The notes beneath the pieces are model-generated. The model had not been told where the DNA came from. It made no database searches and saw nothing but the letters and a program-made list of their open reading frames with translations. 53,212 nt of DNA. It comes from JAIOSM01 sp023143455 (GTDB taxonomy: Bacteria; Desulfobacterota; Desulfobacteria; Desulfobacterales; Desulfobacteraceae). The stretch covers positions 1 to 53,212 of the forward strand of contig DAOVTW010000022.1 of NCBI GenBank assembly GCA_030632885.1, written 5' to 3'. Below are positions 41,745 to 51,142 of this stretch, piece after piece. Position numbers and translations under genes: made by a program. The first letter of the stretch is position 1. Each line of letters begins with the position of its first letter.

Positions 41745-43082
41745 ATGAATAGAAAAATATATAAAGTTAGTCTAATTATTTTTATCCTGATAATTATATT
41801 TAATTCCAGCATTATTCTTGCTGGAGAGAACACTGATGATTCCCCTAATCTATTTTTGACTGAATTAAAAGATGGATATAAATTTAGAATGAGTGCTCTG
41901 TCATATGCAGCCATGAACGAACCGACTGATTCCACACAGAATCCTGACAATGATTTTCTAAAACTTAACGATTATTCTGAAGAATTCAAATTAAGACCTG
42001 ATGCATCGCTATCTTTTAGAGACTTCTTTTTTAGTATAAAGCCAAGAGCAGAACTATTGTTTGAACAATCCCGTACTGGCACACAAAAAGGTGAAAATAA
42101 TCATGAATATGAATTTTTTATAAATGAATATCTTTTTCAATATCAGGTAATAGATAAATGGTTTTTATCCTTTGAAAGAGAATTTCTGCAATGGGGACCA
42201 TCTTTTTTATGCTCACCTTCTAACCCGTTCTTCTCAGATAATGGTAAAAGCAGACCTAATCAGGAAGGAGAAGGGAAAGAATTTGCAAAAGTTTTATGGA
42301 TTCCTGATTTAGATTGGAGTTATTCTTTAATAGTTAATACTGGTGACGGACGTGACCATGATCCGGATTTTGAAACAACATATGCTCTAAAAACTGATTA
42401 TTCAAGCGACAAGGGATACATTAGCCTTATTCTCTCTCATCAAGAAGGCGATAACCATAGGGAGAGCGTGGGTCTATTTGGTGGATTAACAGCAACTGAT
42501 GCTTTAATATTATATGGAGAAGCAGGTTTCCAAAGAGGATCAGATGCACTTTATCCGATTCCTGATAATAACCCCTTAGATTATTCGATGAGAGCAATAG
42601 AACAAAATGATAGTTCCATCTATAGTGCATTATTAGTTGGTGGAACATATACATTCGAATCAGGCTCAAGTCTTACTTTTGAATATTTTTATAATCAAAC
42701 TGGATACAATGATCAAGAAGCATCGGATTATTATAAATTAAGACGAAACGCCCATGATGCATATAGCCTTGCTAATCCTATTGCTGGCTTGGCAAGACAA
42801 ACTCTCGGACAAACTTATGACAACGGTTTAATGTTTTTACGCCAAAATTATTTTATGCTCCAATATATAAAAGACGAGGTTTTTGATCTCTTTGACATAA
42901 CATTGAGATGGACCCAATGTATAGATGACAAATCAGCCCAGCTTGTATCATTAGTAGACTATTTTGCAGGAGATAACACAAGATTGTTTGCATCAGGAAT
43001 TTTAAATATTGGGGATCATGACACAACATTTGGATCAATCCTTGATTATCAAGCCATGATAGGTATAGAATATATTTTTTAA
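41745..43082 (+). CDS. Outer-membrane beta-barrel protein
   Basis: A 445-residue exported protein with a signal peptide (about 1-27, ending SSIILAG). Alternating amphipathic strands run to a C-terminal aromatic ending (MIGIEYIF), the usual assembly signal for outer-membrane barrels. A segment FEREFLQWGPSFLCSPSNPFF (about 143-163) resembles the 'R..L.WG.....P.NPF' signature of DUF1302-like/alginate-export-type barrels. It is probably the outer-membrane partner of the transport system. Substrate unknown. Confidence 0.85.
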   Translation: MNRKIYKVSLIIFILIIIFNSSIILAGENTDDSPNLFLTELKDGYKFRMSALSYAAMNEPTDSTQNPDNDFLKLNDYSEEFKLRPDASLSFRDFFFSIKPRAELLFEQSRTGTQKGENNHEYEFFINEYLFQYQVIDKWFLSFEREFLQWGPSFLCSPSNPFFSDNGKSRPNQEGEGKEFAKVLWIPDLDWSYSLIVNTGDGRDHDPDFETTYALKTDYSSDKGYISLILSHQEGDNHRESVGLFGGLTATDALILYGEAGFQRGSDALYPIPDNNPLDYSMRAIEQNDSSIYSALLVGGTYTFESGSSLTFEYFYNQTGYNDQEASDYYKLRRNAHDAYSLANPIAGLARQTLGQTYDNGLMFLRQNYFMLQYIKDEVFDLFDITLRWTQCIDDKSAQLVSLVDYFAGDNTRLFASGILNIGDHDTTFGSILDYQAMIGIEYIF

Positions 43083-44159
43083 ATGGGATATCAGCTTATG
43101 ATTATAAATAAATATAAAGAATTTTCTCTCAGACATTTATTAAAAGACTATGCCATTGTTATAATTTTCAATACGTTTATAGCTTTTTTTCTATGGATAT
43201 TATTGCCAGACAAAAATTCTTTTTTACAATTTTTTATTTTATCACAATGCATAGGTCTATCAATCTGTACTTTATGTAACACCTTATTTCAATTATTTAA
43301 ACCTGCGGCAACATTAAATCAAATATTTCTCCTTGTAATCTGTATTATTTTGGGGATTACGATAGGAATGTTTTTATTTTTATTTTTATTTGAAACAAAA
43401 TTAATCAAATATTTTTATTCTATTTTGACTGTAGGATTTATTTTTGGAACAATTATCTCATATTTTTTTATTACCCAGGAAAAATATTCTCAATTAAAAA
43501 TAGAAAAGCAAGAAGAAGAATTAAAAAGTATTTCTCTGGAAAAAGAGAATATTCAGGCTAATTTAAAATTACTCCAGGCACAAATAGAGCCCCATTTCCT
43601 TTTTAATACCCTGTCTAATGTTTTAAGCCTACTTGAGACAGATGCTAAAACCGGAAAAAAGATGCTTGAAAACTTAACTCAATATCTTCGTACTTCCCTT
43701 AAACACACAAGAAATGAGGAAAACAGTTTAAAGCAGGAAATAGAAACTATTCAATCATATCTTGATATAAATAAAATCCGTATGGAAAATCGACTCAATT
43801 TTAAGATTGAGATCCAGGAAAATTTATATAATATACCTTTTCCACCAATGCTTATTCAGCCTCTGGTTGAAAATGCAATTAAACACGGAATTGAACCAAA
43901 AGTTGAAGGAGGTACGGTATCAATCAAAGTATCTGTCATAATACCGGGTAAAGAAGATGTATTAAAAATTGAAATCGCAGACACAGGTGTAGGCATTGAT
44001 TCAGAGTTATCATCCGGCATTGGATTAGAAAATGTAAAAAATAGGCTTAAAACATTATATCAAGACAAAGGCTTCATATTATTTGAAACAAATAAACCTT
44101 CTGGATTAAAAGTAACCATTGGAGTGCCTTATGAAAAAGGTAACAGCAATAATTGCTGA
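43083..44159 (+). CDS. Sensor histidine kinase, LytS/YehU type
   Basis: A 358-residue kinase with four membrane helices (about 21-40, 49-70, 80-105, 112-132) and a short coiled coil. The His_kinase domain carries the phospho-acceptor in QAQIEPHFLFNTLSNVLSLLE (H171). The ATPase N-box is PPMLIQPLVENAIKHGIEPK, with glycine boxes EIADTGVGID and GIGLENVKNRL. The start directly follows the barrel stop; ATG 43098 is an alternative. It has no extracellular sensor domain, so it probably senses membrane state. It pairs with the response regulator overlapping its 3' end. Confidence 0.93.
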   Translation: MGYQLMIINKYKEFSLRHLLKDYAIVIIFNTFIAFFLWILLPDKNSFLQFFILSQCIGLSICTLCNTLFQLFKPAATLNQIFLLVICIILGITIGMFLFLFLFETKLIKYFYSILTVGFIFGTIISYFFITQEKYSQLKIEKQEEELKSISLEKENIQANLKLLQAQIEPHFLFNTLSNVLSLLETDAKTGKKMLENLTQYLRTSLKHTRNEENSLKQEIETIQSYLDINKIRMENRLNFKIEIQENLYNIPFPPMLIQPLVENAIKHGIEPKVEGGTVSIKVSVIIPGKEDVLKIEIADTGVGIDSELSSGIGLENVKNRLKTLYQDKGFILFETNKPSGLKVTIGVPYEKGNSNNC

Positions 44160-44925
44160 TGATGAAAAGCAGTTAAGAATTCATTTAAAAAACAAACTAA
44201 GTCAAATCTGGCCTGAACTAAAAATATGCGCTGAAGCTGAAAATGGGATAGAGGCTGTTAAAGTTGCCAAAAAACATAAACCAGAGATAGCATTTCTCGA
44301 TATTAAAATGCCAGGCAAATCAGGTCTTGAAGCAGCAGGAGAGATAAACACAATTTGCCGAATAGTATTTATTACAGCTTATGATCAATATGCAGTTGAT
44401 GCTTTTGAAAATGAAGCAATAGATTATATTTTAAAACCAGTGGAAAATATTAGACTTGAAAAAACTGTAAGCCGTTTGAAAGAAAGACTAGAAGAAAAAA
44501 ATAACATAGCAAATCAGCAAGAGCAATCAATTCAATCAGAGAATATCACCCAAATTTTAAAAAAAATCTCAAAAACTATTTCAACAGCAAAAAAAAACAA
44601 ATATCTTCAATGGATCAAAGCTCAGCATGGGGACAGTATCCGACTTATACCAGTTGATGGAATCACACTTTTTAAGGCTGCAGACAAATATACTGCAGTA
44701 ATTTCAAAGGGCAAAGAATATCTGATAAGAAAGACAATAAAAGAACTCGAAACCCAGCTTAATCCAGAAAAATTCTGGAAAATTCATAGAGGAACTATCG
44801 TAAAAGTCTCGTCAATCACCAAAGTAAGCCGCTCAATAACCGGAAGATATATAATTAAAATTACAGAGCACAAAGAACCATTGACTGTCAGCAGAAGCTA
44901 TATACATCTATTTAAGCAAATGTAA
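44131..44925 (+). CDS. Response regulator with LytTR DNA-binding domain
   Basis: A 264-residue regulator. The receiver domain has ADDE (9-12), the phospho-acceptor D57 in AFLDIKMPGKSG, the T of VFITAYDQYAVDAFE, and K in DYILKPVEN. A linker is followed by the LytTR domain (about 165-262, KYLQWIKAQHGDSIRLIPVDGITLFKAADKYTAVISKGKEYLIRKTIKELE...FWKIHRGTIVKVSSI). ATG 44131 with GGAG upstream is preferred; it overlaps the kinase gene by 29 bases. Likely controls the operon in which it lies. Confidence 0.93.
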   Translation: MKKVTAIIADDEKQLRIHLKNKLSQIWPELKICAEAENGIEAVKVAKKHKPEIAFLDIKMPGKSGLEAAGEINTICRIVFITAYDQYAVDAFENEAIDYILKPVENIRLEKTVSRLKERLEEKNNIANQQEQSIQSENITQILKKISKTISTAKKNKYLQWIKAQHGDSIRLIPVDGITLFKAADKYTAVISKGKEYLIRKTIKELETQLNPEKFWKIHRGTIVKVSSITKVSRSITGRYIIKITEHKEPLTVSRSYIHLFKQM

Positions 44926-44966
44926 TAACTCATAATTTCATTTTTTAACGATAAATACATCCTTAT

Positions 44967-45179
44967 TTAACACATCAAACTTATTAAAGCCGACGACTTA
45001 TATTTGAATAAAAATTTAAGATAGAGTCCGACAAAACCCAATTGGACACACATTCTTAAGACCGATACAACAATTGTTTTATTGATGAAAAGTCTCAAAC
45101 GCCTGTTGATATAGAAAATAGGAACCAGAAAAATAAACAACGATAAAAGTGATAAAAGCTCAAGGTCGTTGGCACCCAT
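44967..45179 (-). pseudogene. fetB-like permease, N-terminal remnant
   Basis: A 70-residue frame, LELLSLLSLFIFLVPIFYINRRLRLFINKTIVVSVLRMCVQLGFVGLYLKFLF, which matches the first two membrane helices of the FetB/YbbM permease family (normally about 250-260 residues). It stops soon after and nothing recognisable follows, so the gene is truncated. It lies directly downstream of the ABC ATPase fragment at 45181, in the order fetA-fetB. Confidence 0.7.
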
Positions 45180-45180
45180 T

Positions 45181-45450
45181 TTACTCCCACCTTTCTACTA
45201 AAATTTTTTTATTTTCTTTGAAGATACTATCATGGGAAATAATTATAATAGTTCTATCCTGATCAAGGATATAATCAGCGACCTTTTTTTTCATATGGTC
45301 ATCAATGGCTGCAGTGGGCTCATCTAAGAGCCAGACAGGGCGATCAAGGAGAAAACAAATTAAAAGTCCTATTCTTTGCCGCTCTCCACCGGAAAGTTCC
45401 TTTATGGTTTGACTAAATATTGCATCATCAAGGTCAAGAAAAGTTTTCAA
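45181..45450 (-). pseudogene. fetA-like ABC ATPase, C-terminal remnant
   Basis: The frame holds the ABC signature KELSGGERQRIGL, Walker B PVWLLDEPTAAID and the H-loop IIISHDS, but no Walker A or Q-loop. An in-frame stop lies shortly upstream (about 45470), so more than half of the ATPase is missing. With the truncated permease it is what is left of a FetAB-type exporter. The deletion end lies close to the mqnA stop at 45504. Confidence 0.8.
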
Positions 45451-45503
45451 ATTTGCATATTGGGTTTTATCTTATTTCCCTTACTTTACAAATTCAATTT
45501 TAT

Positions 45504-46334
45504 TTAAGAAAACAATTCAACTCTTACTTTTTCATTAAATATTTTTTCTTCATAAAGATATTTAAAAAACATTTCAAGTGCTTTGATTTTTTCCAAATTA
45601 AAATCGCAATAAAGGTGATTATAGTATTCTTTAATAAAAGAGTAATTAAGGTTTAGTTTTTGGGCACCTGATTCAATAATTTTTTCAATATTTGTATAAC
45701 CTAAGTCTCGGGATTTATTAAGAAGCAAAATAACTTCCTTAACAATTTGAGGTTCTTTTCTGGCAAAGGATCGCCTTACAACCCACACAGCAAACACAAA
45801 GGGGAGTTTAGTCAATTTGAACCATAAATCTCCAAGATCTATTTTGTGCTTAAATACTGTCGCCCAGGGTTGAGTTAACGCAGCATCACCTATTATTAAA
45901 GCACCATCCACATTCCCTTTCACATCATTAAGACTATTTACTGATCGTGTCTCAAACTTTGGATTAATGTTACGTCGGGAAAAAATCATTTTTAAAAAAG
46001 AGGCTGCTGTGGCAGATTCTTTAGTTAGAATAATATTCTTCCCATCAAGCTCTTCTAAGGGGTATTTACTCATAAGTATGACGCTCATGACATTCCCATG
46101 GCAAGATATTGAAAAATCAGGTAAAATAAGAAGTTCTTTGCAATTCATGCCGTAAAAGGCAGCAGAGACAGGGCTTATTATAATATCTTTATTTTTTATC
46201 ATATGATTTAACACAGCCGGGGGTTGAGCAACCATTTCAAGCCAATCCGGCAAGAGCCCATTATCCAGTCCATAAAAGACTGGCGATGCGTTAATATAGC
46301 TGATCTTACCCATTTTATATTTTTTTCGGTTCAT
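45504..46334 (-). CDS. mqnA: Chorismate dehydratase, futalosine pathway (MqnA)
   Basis: A 276-residue protein of the MqnA/MqnD fold. Recognisable blocks are MGKISYINASPVFYGLD, DIIISPVSAAFYGMNCKELLILPDFSISCHGNVMSVILMSK, LTKESATAASFLKMIFSRR and DGALIIGDAALTQ, then LGDLWFKLTKLPFVFAVWVVRR. It converts chorismate to 3-[(1-carboxyvinyl)oxy]benzoate, the first step of futalosine-dependent menaquinone synthesis. A start at 46313 (MGKISYI) is as likely as 46334. It overlaps the preceding gene by about 20 bases and ends the operon. Confidence 0.92.
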   Translation of the reverse strand: MNRKKYKMGKISYINASPVFYGLDNGLLPDWLEMVAQPPAVLNHMIKNKDIIISPVSAAFYGMNCKELLILPDFSISCHGNVMSVILMSKYPLEELDGKNIILTKESATAASFLKMIFSRRNINPKFETRSVNSLNDVKGNVDGALIIGDAALTQPWATVFKHKIDLGDLWFKLTKLPFVFAVWVVRRSFARKEPQIVKEVILLLNKSRDLGYTNIEKIIESGAQKLNLNYSFIKEYYNHLYCDFNLEKIKALEMFFKYLYEEKIFNEKVRVELFS

Positions 46335-47529
46335 AACCTATGATTTTCTCCAACAACTCAGTTTCAGTTTTTGCTTTTAAAGAGATATATAGCATATCTG
46401 CTCCCTTACCTATTTCAAGGCTACCTGCACATTCTCCTATACCTAATGCATCTGCTCCATATTGTGTTGCCATTGCAAGTAAATCAGAAGGCAAAATATT
46501 ATTAAAATTATTAACAATATATTTCATTTCATCAAAGATACTTAGAGAAGCACAGCTTGCAAGGCTGTCTGTCCCAAGGGCGGGTTTTATTCCAATCTTC
46601 AGCATTTTTTCAAGGTTCGGCAATTTGCCATGCAGATTCATATTACTCCTGGGGCAAACACATACCTTTGCTCCTGATTTAACTATTTTCTCTAAATCCT
46701 GATCATCTGAACTTAAAACATGGACCATAATGGTCAGAGGATCAAGCAATCCATGATTAAAAAGGTGAATCACCGGACTTTTTTGAGGAAGATTCCAGAA
46801 AGAAAAATCTATTTTTCTTTCTTTTAAAAATTGGGCCCATTTTCCTTTGCAGGTTTTAATAAATTTTATTTCTGCATCAGATTCACTAACATGAATTGAA
46901 AATGGCAAGTTTTTTAGACTTGCTTGTTTTTTCTTTAATTTTAACAATTCAGGAGATGTGGTATGGGGTGCATGACCTGCAACAGAGTAATGTAGTTTTC
47001 CTGGTTCATCAATAAAGGTTGACTTTTCTTTACTAAGTTTAGTACCTAAAAATTCATGAAACCATACTCCCAAAAGAGGTGACTGCTCAAGTATTTTTTT
47101 TGTTATACCTGTACTCGAAATCTCTCCCACATAAAGAACACCTGAATTATAAAGTTCATAAATAGATTTTTGAGCGTGCTCTTTGATAATTTTTGTATCT
47201 GTTTTTTCTCTTAACTCTAAAAGTTTTCTTACCCACGTTTCAAATCCATTTCTCATATCAAGTTTATCTTTAAAAAAAGAAAGCTCCAGATGAGTATGAG
47301 CATTAACCAGAGGAGACATAAGAACACCTGTGCCATGATCGATATAGTCTGATTCAAGACAACCAGAGGATATCCTATCTTTTGAAACCTCTTTAATTAT
47401 ATGATTTTCTATTTTGACATAACCATTTTTAATTATATGCCATGGATTTACAATGAGCCACCCTGCTCTGTGAATTTCACATTTCTTTACAGGCTTTACT
47501 ATAGTAGTTTTGAGAAATCTTGTGTTCAT
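46315..47529 (-). CDS. Amidohydrolase, probable aminodeoxyfutalosine deaminase
   Basis: A 404-residue metal-dependent amidohydrolase of the TRZ/ATZ class. Ligands are visible in VNAHTHLELS (H78, H80), SVAGHAPHTTSP (His), FSIHVSESDAE (His and Glu) and ALGTDSLASC (Asp). In the MqnE branch of the pathway, 6-amino-6-deoxyfutalosine must be deaminated to futalosine, and enzymes of this family do so. The place between mqnC and mqnA supports that role over other cytosine/adenosine-type deaminations. It overlaps mqnC by 4 bases. Confidence 0.85.
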   Translation of the reverse strand: MNTRFLKTTIVKPVKKCEIHRAGWLIVNPWHIIKNGYVKIENHIIKEVSKDRISSGCLESDYIDHGTGVLMSPLVNAHTHLELSFFKDKLDMRNGFETWVRKLLELREKTDTKIIKEHAQKSIYELYNSGVLYVGEISSTGITKKILEQSPLLGVWFHEFLGTKLSKEKSTFIDEPGKLHYSVAGHAPHTTSPELLKLKKKQASLKNLPFSIHVSESDAEIKFIKTCKGKWAQFLKERKIDFSFWNLPQKSPVIHLFNHGLLDPLTIMVHVLSSDDQDLEKIVKSGAKVCVCPRSNMNLHGKLPNLEKMLKIGIKPALGTDSLASCASLSIFDEMKYIVNNFNNILPSDLLAMATQYGADALGIGECAGSLEIGKGADMLYISLKAKTETELLEKIIGYEPKKI

Positions 47530-48584
47530 ATCAGATTATAATAACAATCACGTTGTCTTGGTGTAAAGCCTGCTTCAAAAATAAGACGTCTTAATTCTTT
47601 TTCAGGAAGCATAAAATCAACACCTGCTGCTGCAACAACATTCTCTTCAATCATGGTGCTACCCATATCATTCGCTCCAAAAAACAAGGCAAGTTGTGCT
47701 ATTTTATCTCCCTGGGTTACCCACGAAGCTTGAATATTGTCAAAATTATCAAGGAAAATTCTGCTTAAAGCAAGAACCCTAAGATACTCAGTAGCACTTG
47801 TTTTTTTAACTTTAAGCAGGGTATTATCAGGTTGGAATGTCCAAGGAATAAAAGCAGTAAATCCCTTTGTTTGATCCTGTAAATTTCTGAGTTTATTTAA
47901 GTGTTTGAAAATATGAATCGGTTTTTCCAAATGACCAAACATCATGGTTGCAGTTGTTCTCATGCCCAATCCATGAGCTTCTTCCATAACTTTGAGCCAT
48001 GGTTCAGACATACATTTATCAGGAGAAACTTTCTTTCTTATTTCATCACAAAGGATTTCTGCGCCACCACCTGGTATAGAATCAAGTCCTGCCTGCTTTA
48101 AAATTATGATTGCATCTTTAATAGATAAATCAGATTTTTCAGCGATATAATTGATCTCAGTTGGAGAAAATCCGTGGATATGAATATTAAAGTTTTCTTT
48201 AATGGATTTTAAAAGATCAGTGTAGTAATCAAGGTTGAGTTCAGGATTCATACCACCCTGGAGCAGTATTTGTGTTCCCTTAAGTTCAAGGGTTTCTTCT
48301 ATTTTTTCAAATAAAGTTTTCGTTGAAAGAACATAGCCGTCACTTGTTCCAGGCTTTTTATAAAATGCACAAAACTTGCACCCTGAAACACAAATATTTG
48401 TATAATTAATATTGCGATCAATAACATAAGTTATGTTTTTTTCAAGATTAAATTTATAACGCTTTGAATCGGCAAGGGATGCAAGTATTAAAAACTCAGC
48501 ATTATTATAGAGATAAAGCCCTTCATCAATATCTATCCTCTGATCTTTTCTGATTTTATCATATAATTTTTCAATATATTCCAT
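47526..48584 (-). CDS. mqnC: Cyclic dehypoxanthinyl futalosine synthase (MqnC)
   Basis: A 352-residue radical SAM enzyme. The cluster motif CVSGCKFC (C65, C69, C72) lies in NYTNICVSGCKFCAF. MqnC-specific blocks include GTQILLQGGMNPELNLDYYTDLLKSI, HGFSPTEINYIA, GLDSIPGGGAEIL and GFTAFIPWTFQPDNT. It makes cyclic DHFL from dehypoxanthinyl futalosine. It follows mqnE by 10 bases in one operon. Confidence 0.95.
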   Translation of the reverse strand: MEYIEKLYDKIRKDQRIDIDEGLYLYNNAEFLILASLADSKRYKFNLEKNITYVIDRNINYTNICVSGCKFCAFYKKPGTSDGYVLSTKTLFEKIEETLELKGTQILLQGGMNPELNLDYYTDLLKSIKENFNIHIHGFSPTEINYIAEKSDLSIKDAIIILKQAGLDSIPGGGAEILCDEIRKKVSPDKCMSEPWLKVMEEAHGLGMRTTATMMFGHLEKPIHIFKHLNKLRNLQDQTKGFTAFIPWTFQPDNTLLKVKKTSATEYLRVLALSRIFLDNFDNIQASWVTQGDKIAQLALFFGANDMGSTMIEENVVAAAGVDFMLPEKELRRLIFEAGFTPRQRDCYYNLI

Positions 48585-48594
48585 TTAAATCCAC

Positions 48595-49695
48595 TTATTT
48601 AACATTGTGTGAAACTTCATTATAAAAAGAGTCTCTCTGAACCGGAATAAACCCAGCTTCTTTAATCATTGTTTCCATCTGCTCTTTTGTAAGCCCTTTT
48701 GCAGATTTTGCACCGGCTGTGTGTGTAATTTTCTCTTCAATGATTGTACCGTCAAGATCATCTGCCCCATAAGAAAGTGCAACCTGGGCAAGTTTTTCAC
48801 CTATCATAACCCAATAAGCTTTTATATGATCAAAATTATCCAGCATAAGACGTGCAACAGCAATATTTTTTAAATCGTCAAATGCCGTTGTTGAGGGTAA
48901 CTCAGAAAGACGTGTATTTTCAGAATGGAAAGCTAACGGGATAAAGGCTGAAAACCCGCCTGTTTTATCCTGTACATCCCTTAAAGCGATTAAGTGATCT
49001 ACTCTTTCTTCTATAGTTTCAATATGACCATAAAGCATTGTGGCATTAGTCCTAATGCCTGCATTATGAACTTTTTCAACAATTTCAAGCCATCTGTCTC
49101 CATCAATCTTCTTCTTAAATAGTTTTTTGTGGACACGACTACTCAATACTTCAGCACCCCCACCCGGCATCATATCAAGCCCTGCTTGTTTTAACTTATC
49201 AATAGTTTCACTAATTGAAAGATTTAAAAGTTCAGAAAGATAATCTATTTCAACACATGTGAATGCTTTTATATGTGCGTTTGGTCTGATTTTCTTTATA
49301 GTTCTCAAAAGATCTGTATAATAATCAAAACCAAGGTCGACATTTAATCCGCCCACGATGTGAAGCTCATTAACAGGTTCATCAATCCTATCCATCAAAG
49401 CTTTTGTAACATCTTTCATTGAAAAGCAATACGCCCCATCATCCTCTTTATCTTTTGCATATGCACAAAAAAGACATCTGTTTTTACAAATATTTGTGTA
49501 ATTTAAATGTTGATTATAAATATAGTAAGCTTTTTTGGAATTTTTACTTTTTCTAACCAAATCAGCCATCATACCAACACCTGTTAAATCAAAAGTCTTA
49601 AAAAGACAAAACCCGTCTTCTTTTGAAAGACGGGCTTTGTTTAAAACTTTCGAATAAACAGGTTCTAACCTTTTATCCAAAAACTCTATTTTCAC
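48595..49695 (-). CDS. mqnE: Aminofutalosine synthase (MqnE)
   Basis: A 366-residue radical SAM enzyme with the cluster motif CKNRCLFC (C70, C74, C77). The pattern VNELHIVGGLNVDLGFDYYTDLLRTIKKIRPNAHIKAFTCVEIDYLSELL and GLDMMPGGGAEVLSSRVHKKLF separates MqnE from its paralogue MqnC. It joins the MqnA product to SAM-derived adenosine to give aminofutalosine. Its start overlaps the stop of the coiled-coil/zinc-ribbon gene (ATGA), so translation is coupled to that unrelated-looking gene. Confidence 0.95.
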   Translation of the reverse strand: MKIEFLDKRLEPVYSKVLNKARLSKEDGFCLFKTFDLTGVGMMADLVRKSKNSKKAYYIYNQHLNYTNICKNRCLFCAYAKDKEDDGAYCFSMKDVTKALMDRIDEPVNELHIVGGLNVDLGFDYYTDLLRTIKKIRPNAHIKAFTCVEIDYLSELLNLSISETIDKLKQAGLDMMPGGGAEVLSSRVHKKLFKKKIDGDRWLEIVEKVHNAGIRTNATMLYGHIETIEERVDHLIALRDVQDKTGGFSAFIPLAFHSENTRLSELPSTTAFDDLKNIAVARLMLDNFDHIKAYWVMIGEKLAQVALSYGADDLDGTIIEEKITHTAGAKSAKGLTKEQMETMIKEAGFIPVQRDSFYNEVSHNVK

Positions 49696-51140
49696 TTTCG
49701 TTTTTTCCTTCGAACCACTCTTTTCTTTTTTTTGAGACCAGTTCCTGCTTCTGATGCTGCAGCAGCCATATTTTGAGCCGGGGCAAGTATGTTCTTTTGG
49801 TTATAAGAACACGATGCCCTTGGGCATTTAAGACCTTTTTCTTTATTTGCCTGACCAAATTCAATTAAATAAGAATTTTTACATAAAGGGCATGAAAAAT
49901 GATAAGGTCTGTCCCAGCTTACAAACCTGCACTCTTCACTATCACAGGAAAAATACTCTTTGCCCTTTTCTGTTGTATTCTCAATCACATTGCCATCACC
50001 GCAGAGTGGGCAAGGCATTGCAAGATCAGTCTCCAAAGCAGCTATCCTTGCTTCGATATCATCGTCACCTTTGGGTGTGTTTTTTTGTGCTTGTTCTTCT
50101 TTCTCTGCAAGAGCTTGGCTTTCAAGACGAATTCTTTCTCCCTCCTGATCTTTAAGCCTCTGTTCCATTGCATTAAGTTCGGCTTCTTTCGCAGCCATCT
50201 CTATTTCACGTTCTTTTAATTCCTGCTCTTTTTTTTCAGCTTCAAGAGCGGCTTCTTCAATATCTTTAAGCTCTTTTATCCTTATTTCAAGCTCTTGAGC
50301 CTTTTGCTCAGCATCTTTTAAGGCAAGTTGTGCTTCCTTTGCCTGTTCTTCTGTCTCAGCATAAATTTTTGCTTTTTCTTCTGCCTCTTTTAATGCCTGT
50401 TCTGCTTTTTCAAGTTCTAATTTCTTTTTATCAACGTCCTCGGCAGAAGGTCCTTTATCAAAAACATCTCTGACTTTTAATTTTTCCCCGGAGTCATGAC
50501 CTGTTTTCTTTTTTTTCACAAATTTTGAAAGGCGACTTAAGTTATCGTTTTTAAGCTTTGCAGTAACCTTTTTAGATACACTAAAATCTATTTTTTTTGA
50601 TACTATCTCTTTAGCTTTTTCCTGGGCTTTTTCTTTTGTAACAGAAACTCCTCTTTGCTTTAAAGTCTGGGCAAAGGCTGCCTTTGCTTCTTCTAAGGCT
50701 TTTCTTTCTGAGTTTACTTCCTCGTTCATCTGAATAACAAAAGCTATCAAATTCATGCCAGGCATGCCAGGAAACATATTATCTAAAAACCCAACCATGG
50801 TATATGAAGAAAGTTCTGCTATAAGCTGCCCTTTTTCATCAGTTGTTGCATACCCCTGCCGAATAACAGCATCCACAGATTGTCTAAGATTTTCATCTCT
50901 TGCAAGTCCGATATCCACAAGTTCATCTAAAAGTGATCCTATTGTGAATCTTTCTGGAGGAGAATCTTTAAAGGCTTTAATTTCTTTTTCTCTATCAACG
51001 AGAGTAAATATGCATGATATAGTGGCAAGATTATAAGTTAATTTTATAATATCTGAACCCATATCAATAAATGATGTGATTTCATTTGCAAGGATTGCGT
51101 CTAATTCTTCTCTAACAATAGCCGGATCTATCTCATTCAT
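49692..51140 (-). CDS. Coiled-coil protein with C-terminal zinc ribbons, unknown function
   Basis: A 482-residue protein. Residues 1-150 form a helical domain (EELDAILANEITSFIDMGSDIIKLTYNLATISC...). About 235-370 is a long charged coiled coil (KKLELEKAEQALKEAEEKAKIYAETEEQ...). Then come two topoisomerase-type zinc ribbons: CPLCGDGN...CDSEEC and CPLCKNS...CPRASC (about 388-450). A very basic tail ends KKKKRVVRRKKRK. The layout suggests a nucleic-acid-binding structural protein working with the ParA-like ATPase two genes upstream. I do not know the family. Confidence 0.8.
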   Translation of the reverse strand: MNEIDPAIVREELDAILANEITSFIDMGSDIIKLTYNLATISCIFTLVDREKEIKAFKDSPPERFTIGSLLDELVDIGLARDENLRQSVDAVIRQGYATTDEKGQLIAELSSYTMVGFLDNMFPGMPGMNLIAFVIQMNEEVNSERKALEEAKAAFAQTLKQRGVSVTKEKAQEKAKEIVSKKIDFSVSKKVTAKLKNDNLSRLSKFVKKKKTGHDSGEKLKVRDVFDKGPSAEDVDKKKLELEKAEQALKEAEEKAKIYAETEEQAKEAQLALKDAEQKAQELEIRIKELKDIEEAALEAEKKEQELKEREIEMAAKEAELNAMEQRLKDQEGERIRLESQALAEKEEQAQKNTPKGDDDIEARIAALETDLAMPCPLCGDGNVIENTTEKGKEYFSCDSEECRFVSWDRPYHFSCPLCKNSYLIEFGQANKEKGLKCPRASCSYNQKNILAPAQNMAAAASEAGTGLKKKKRVVRRKKRK

Positions 51141-51142
51141 GT

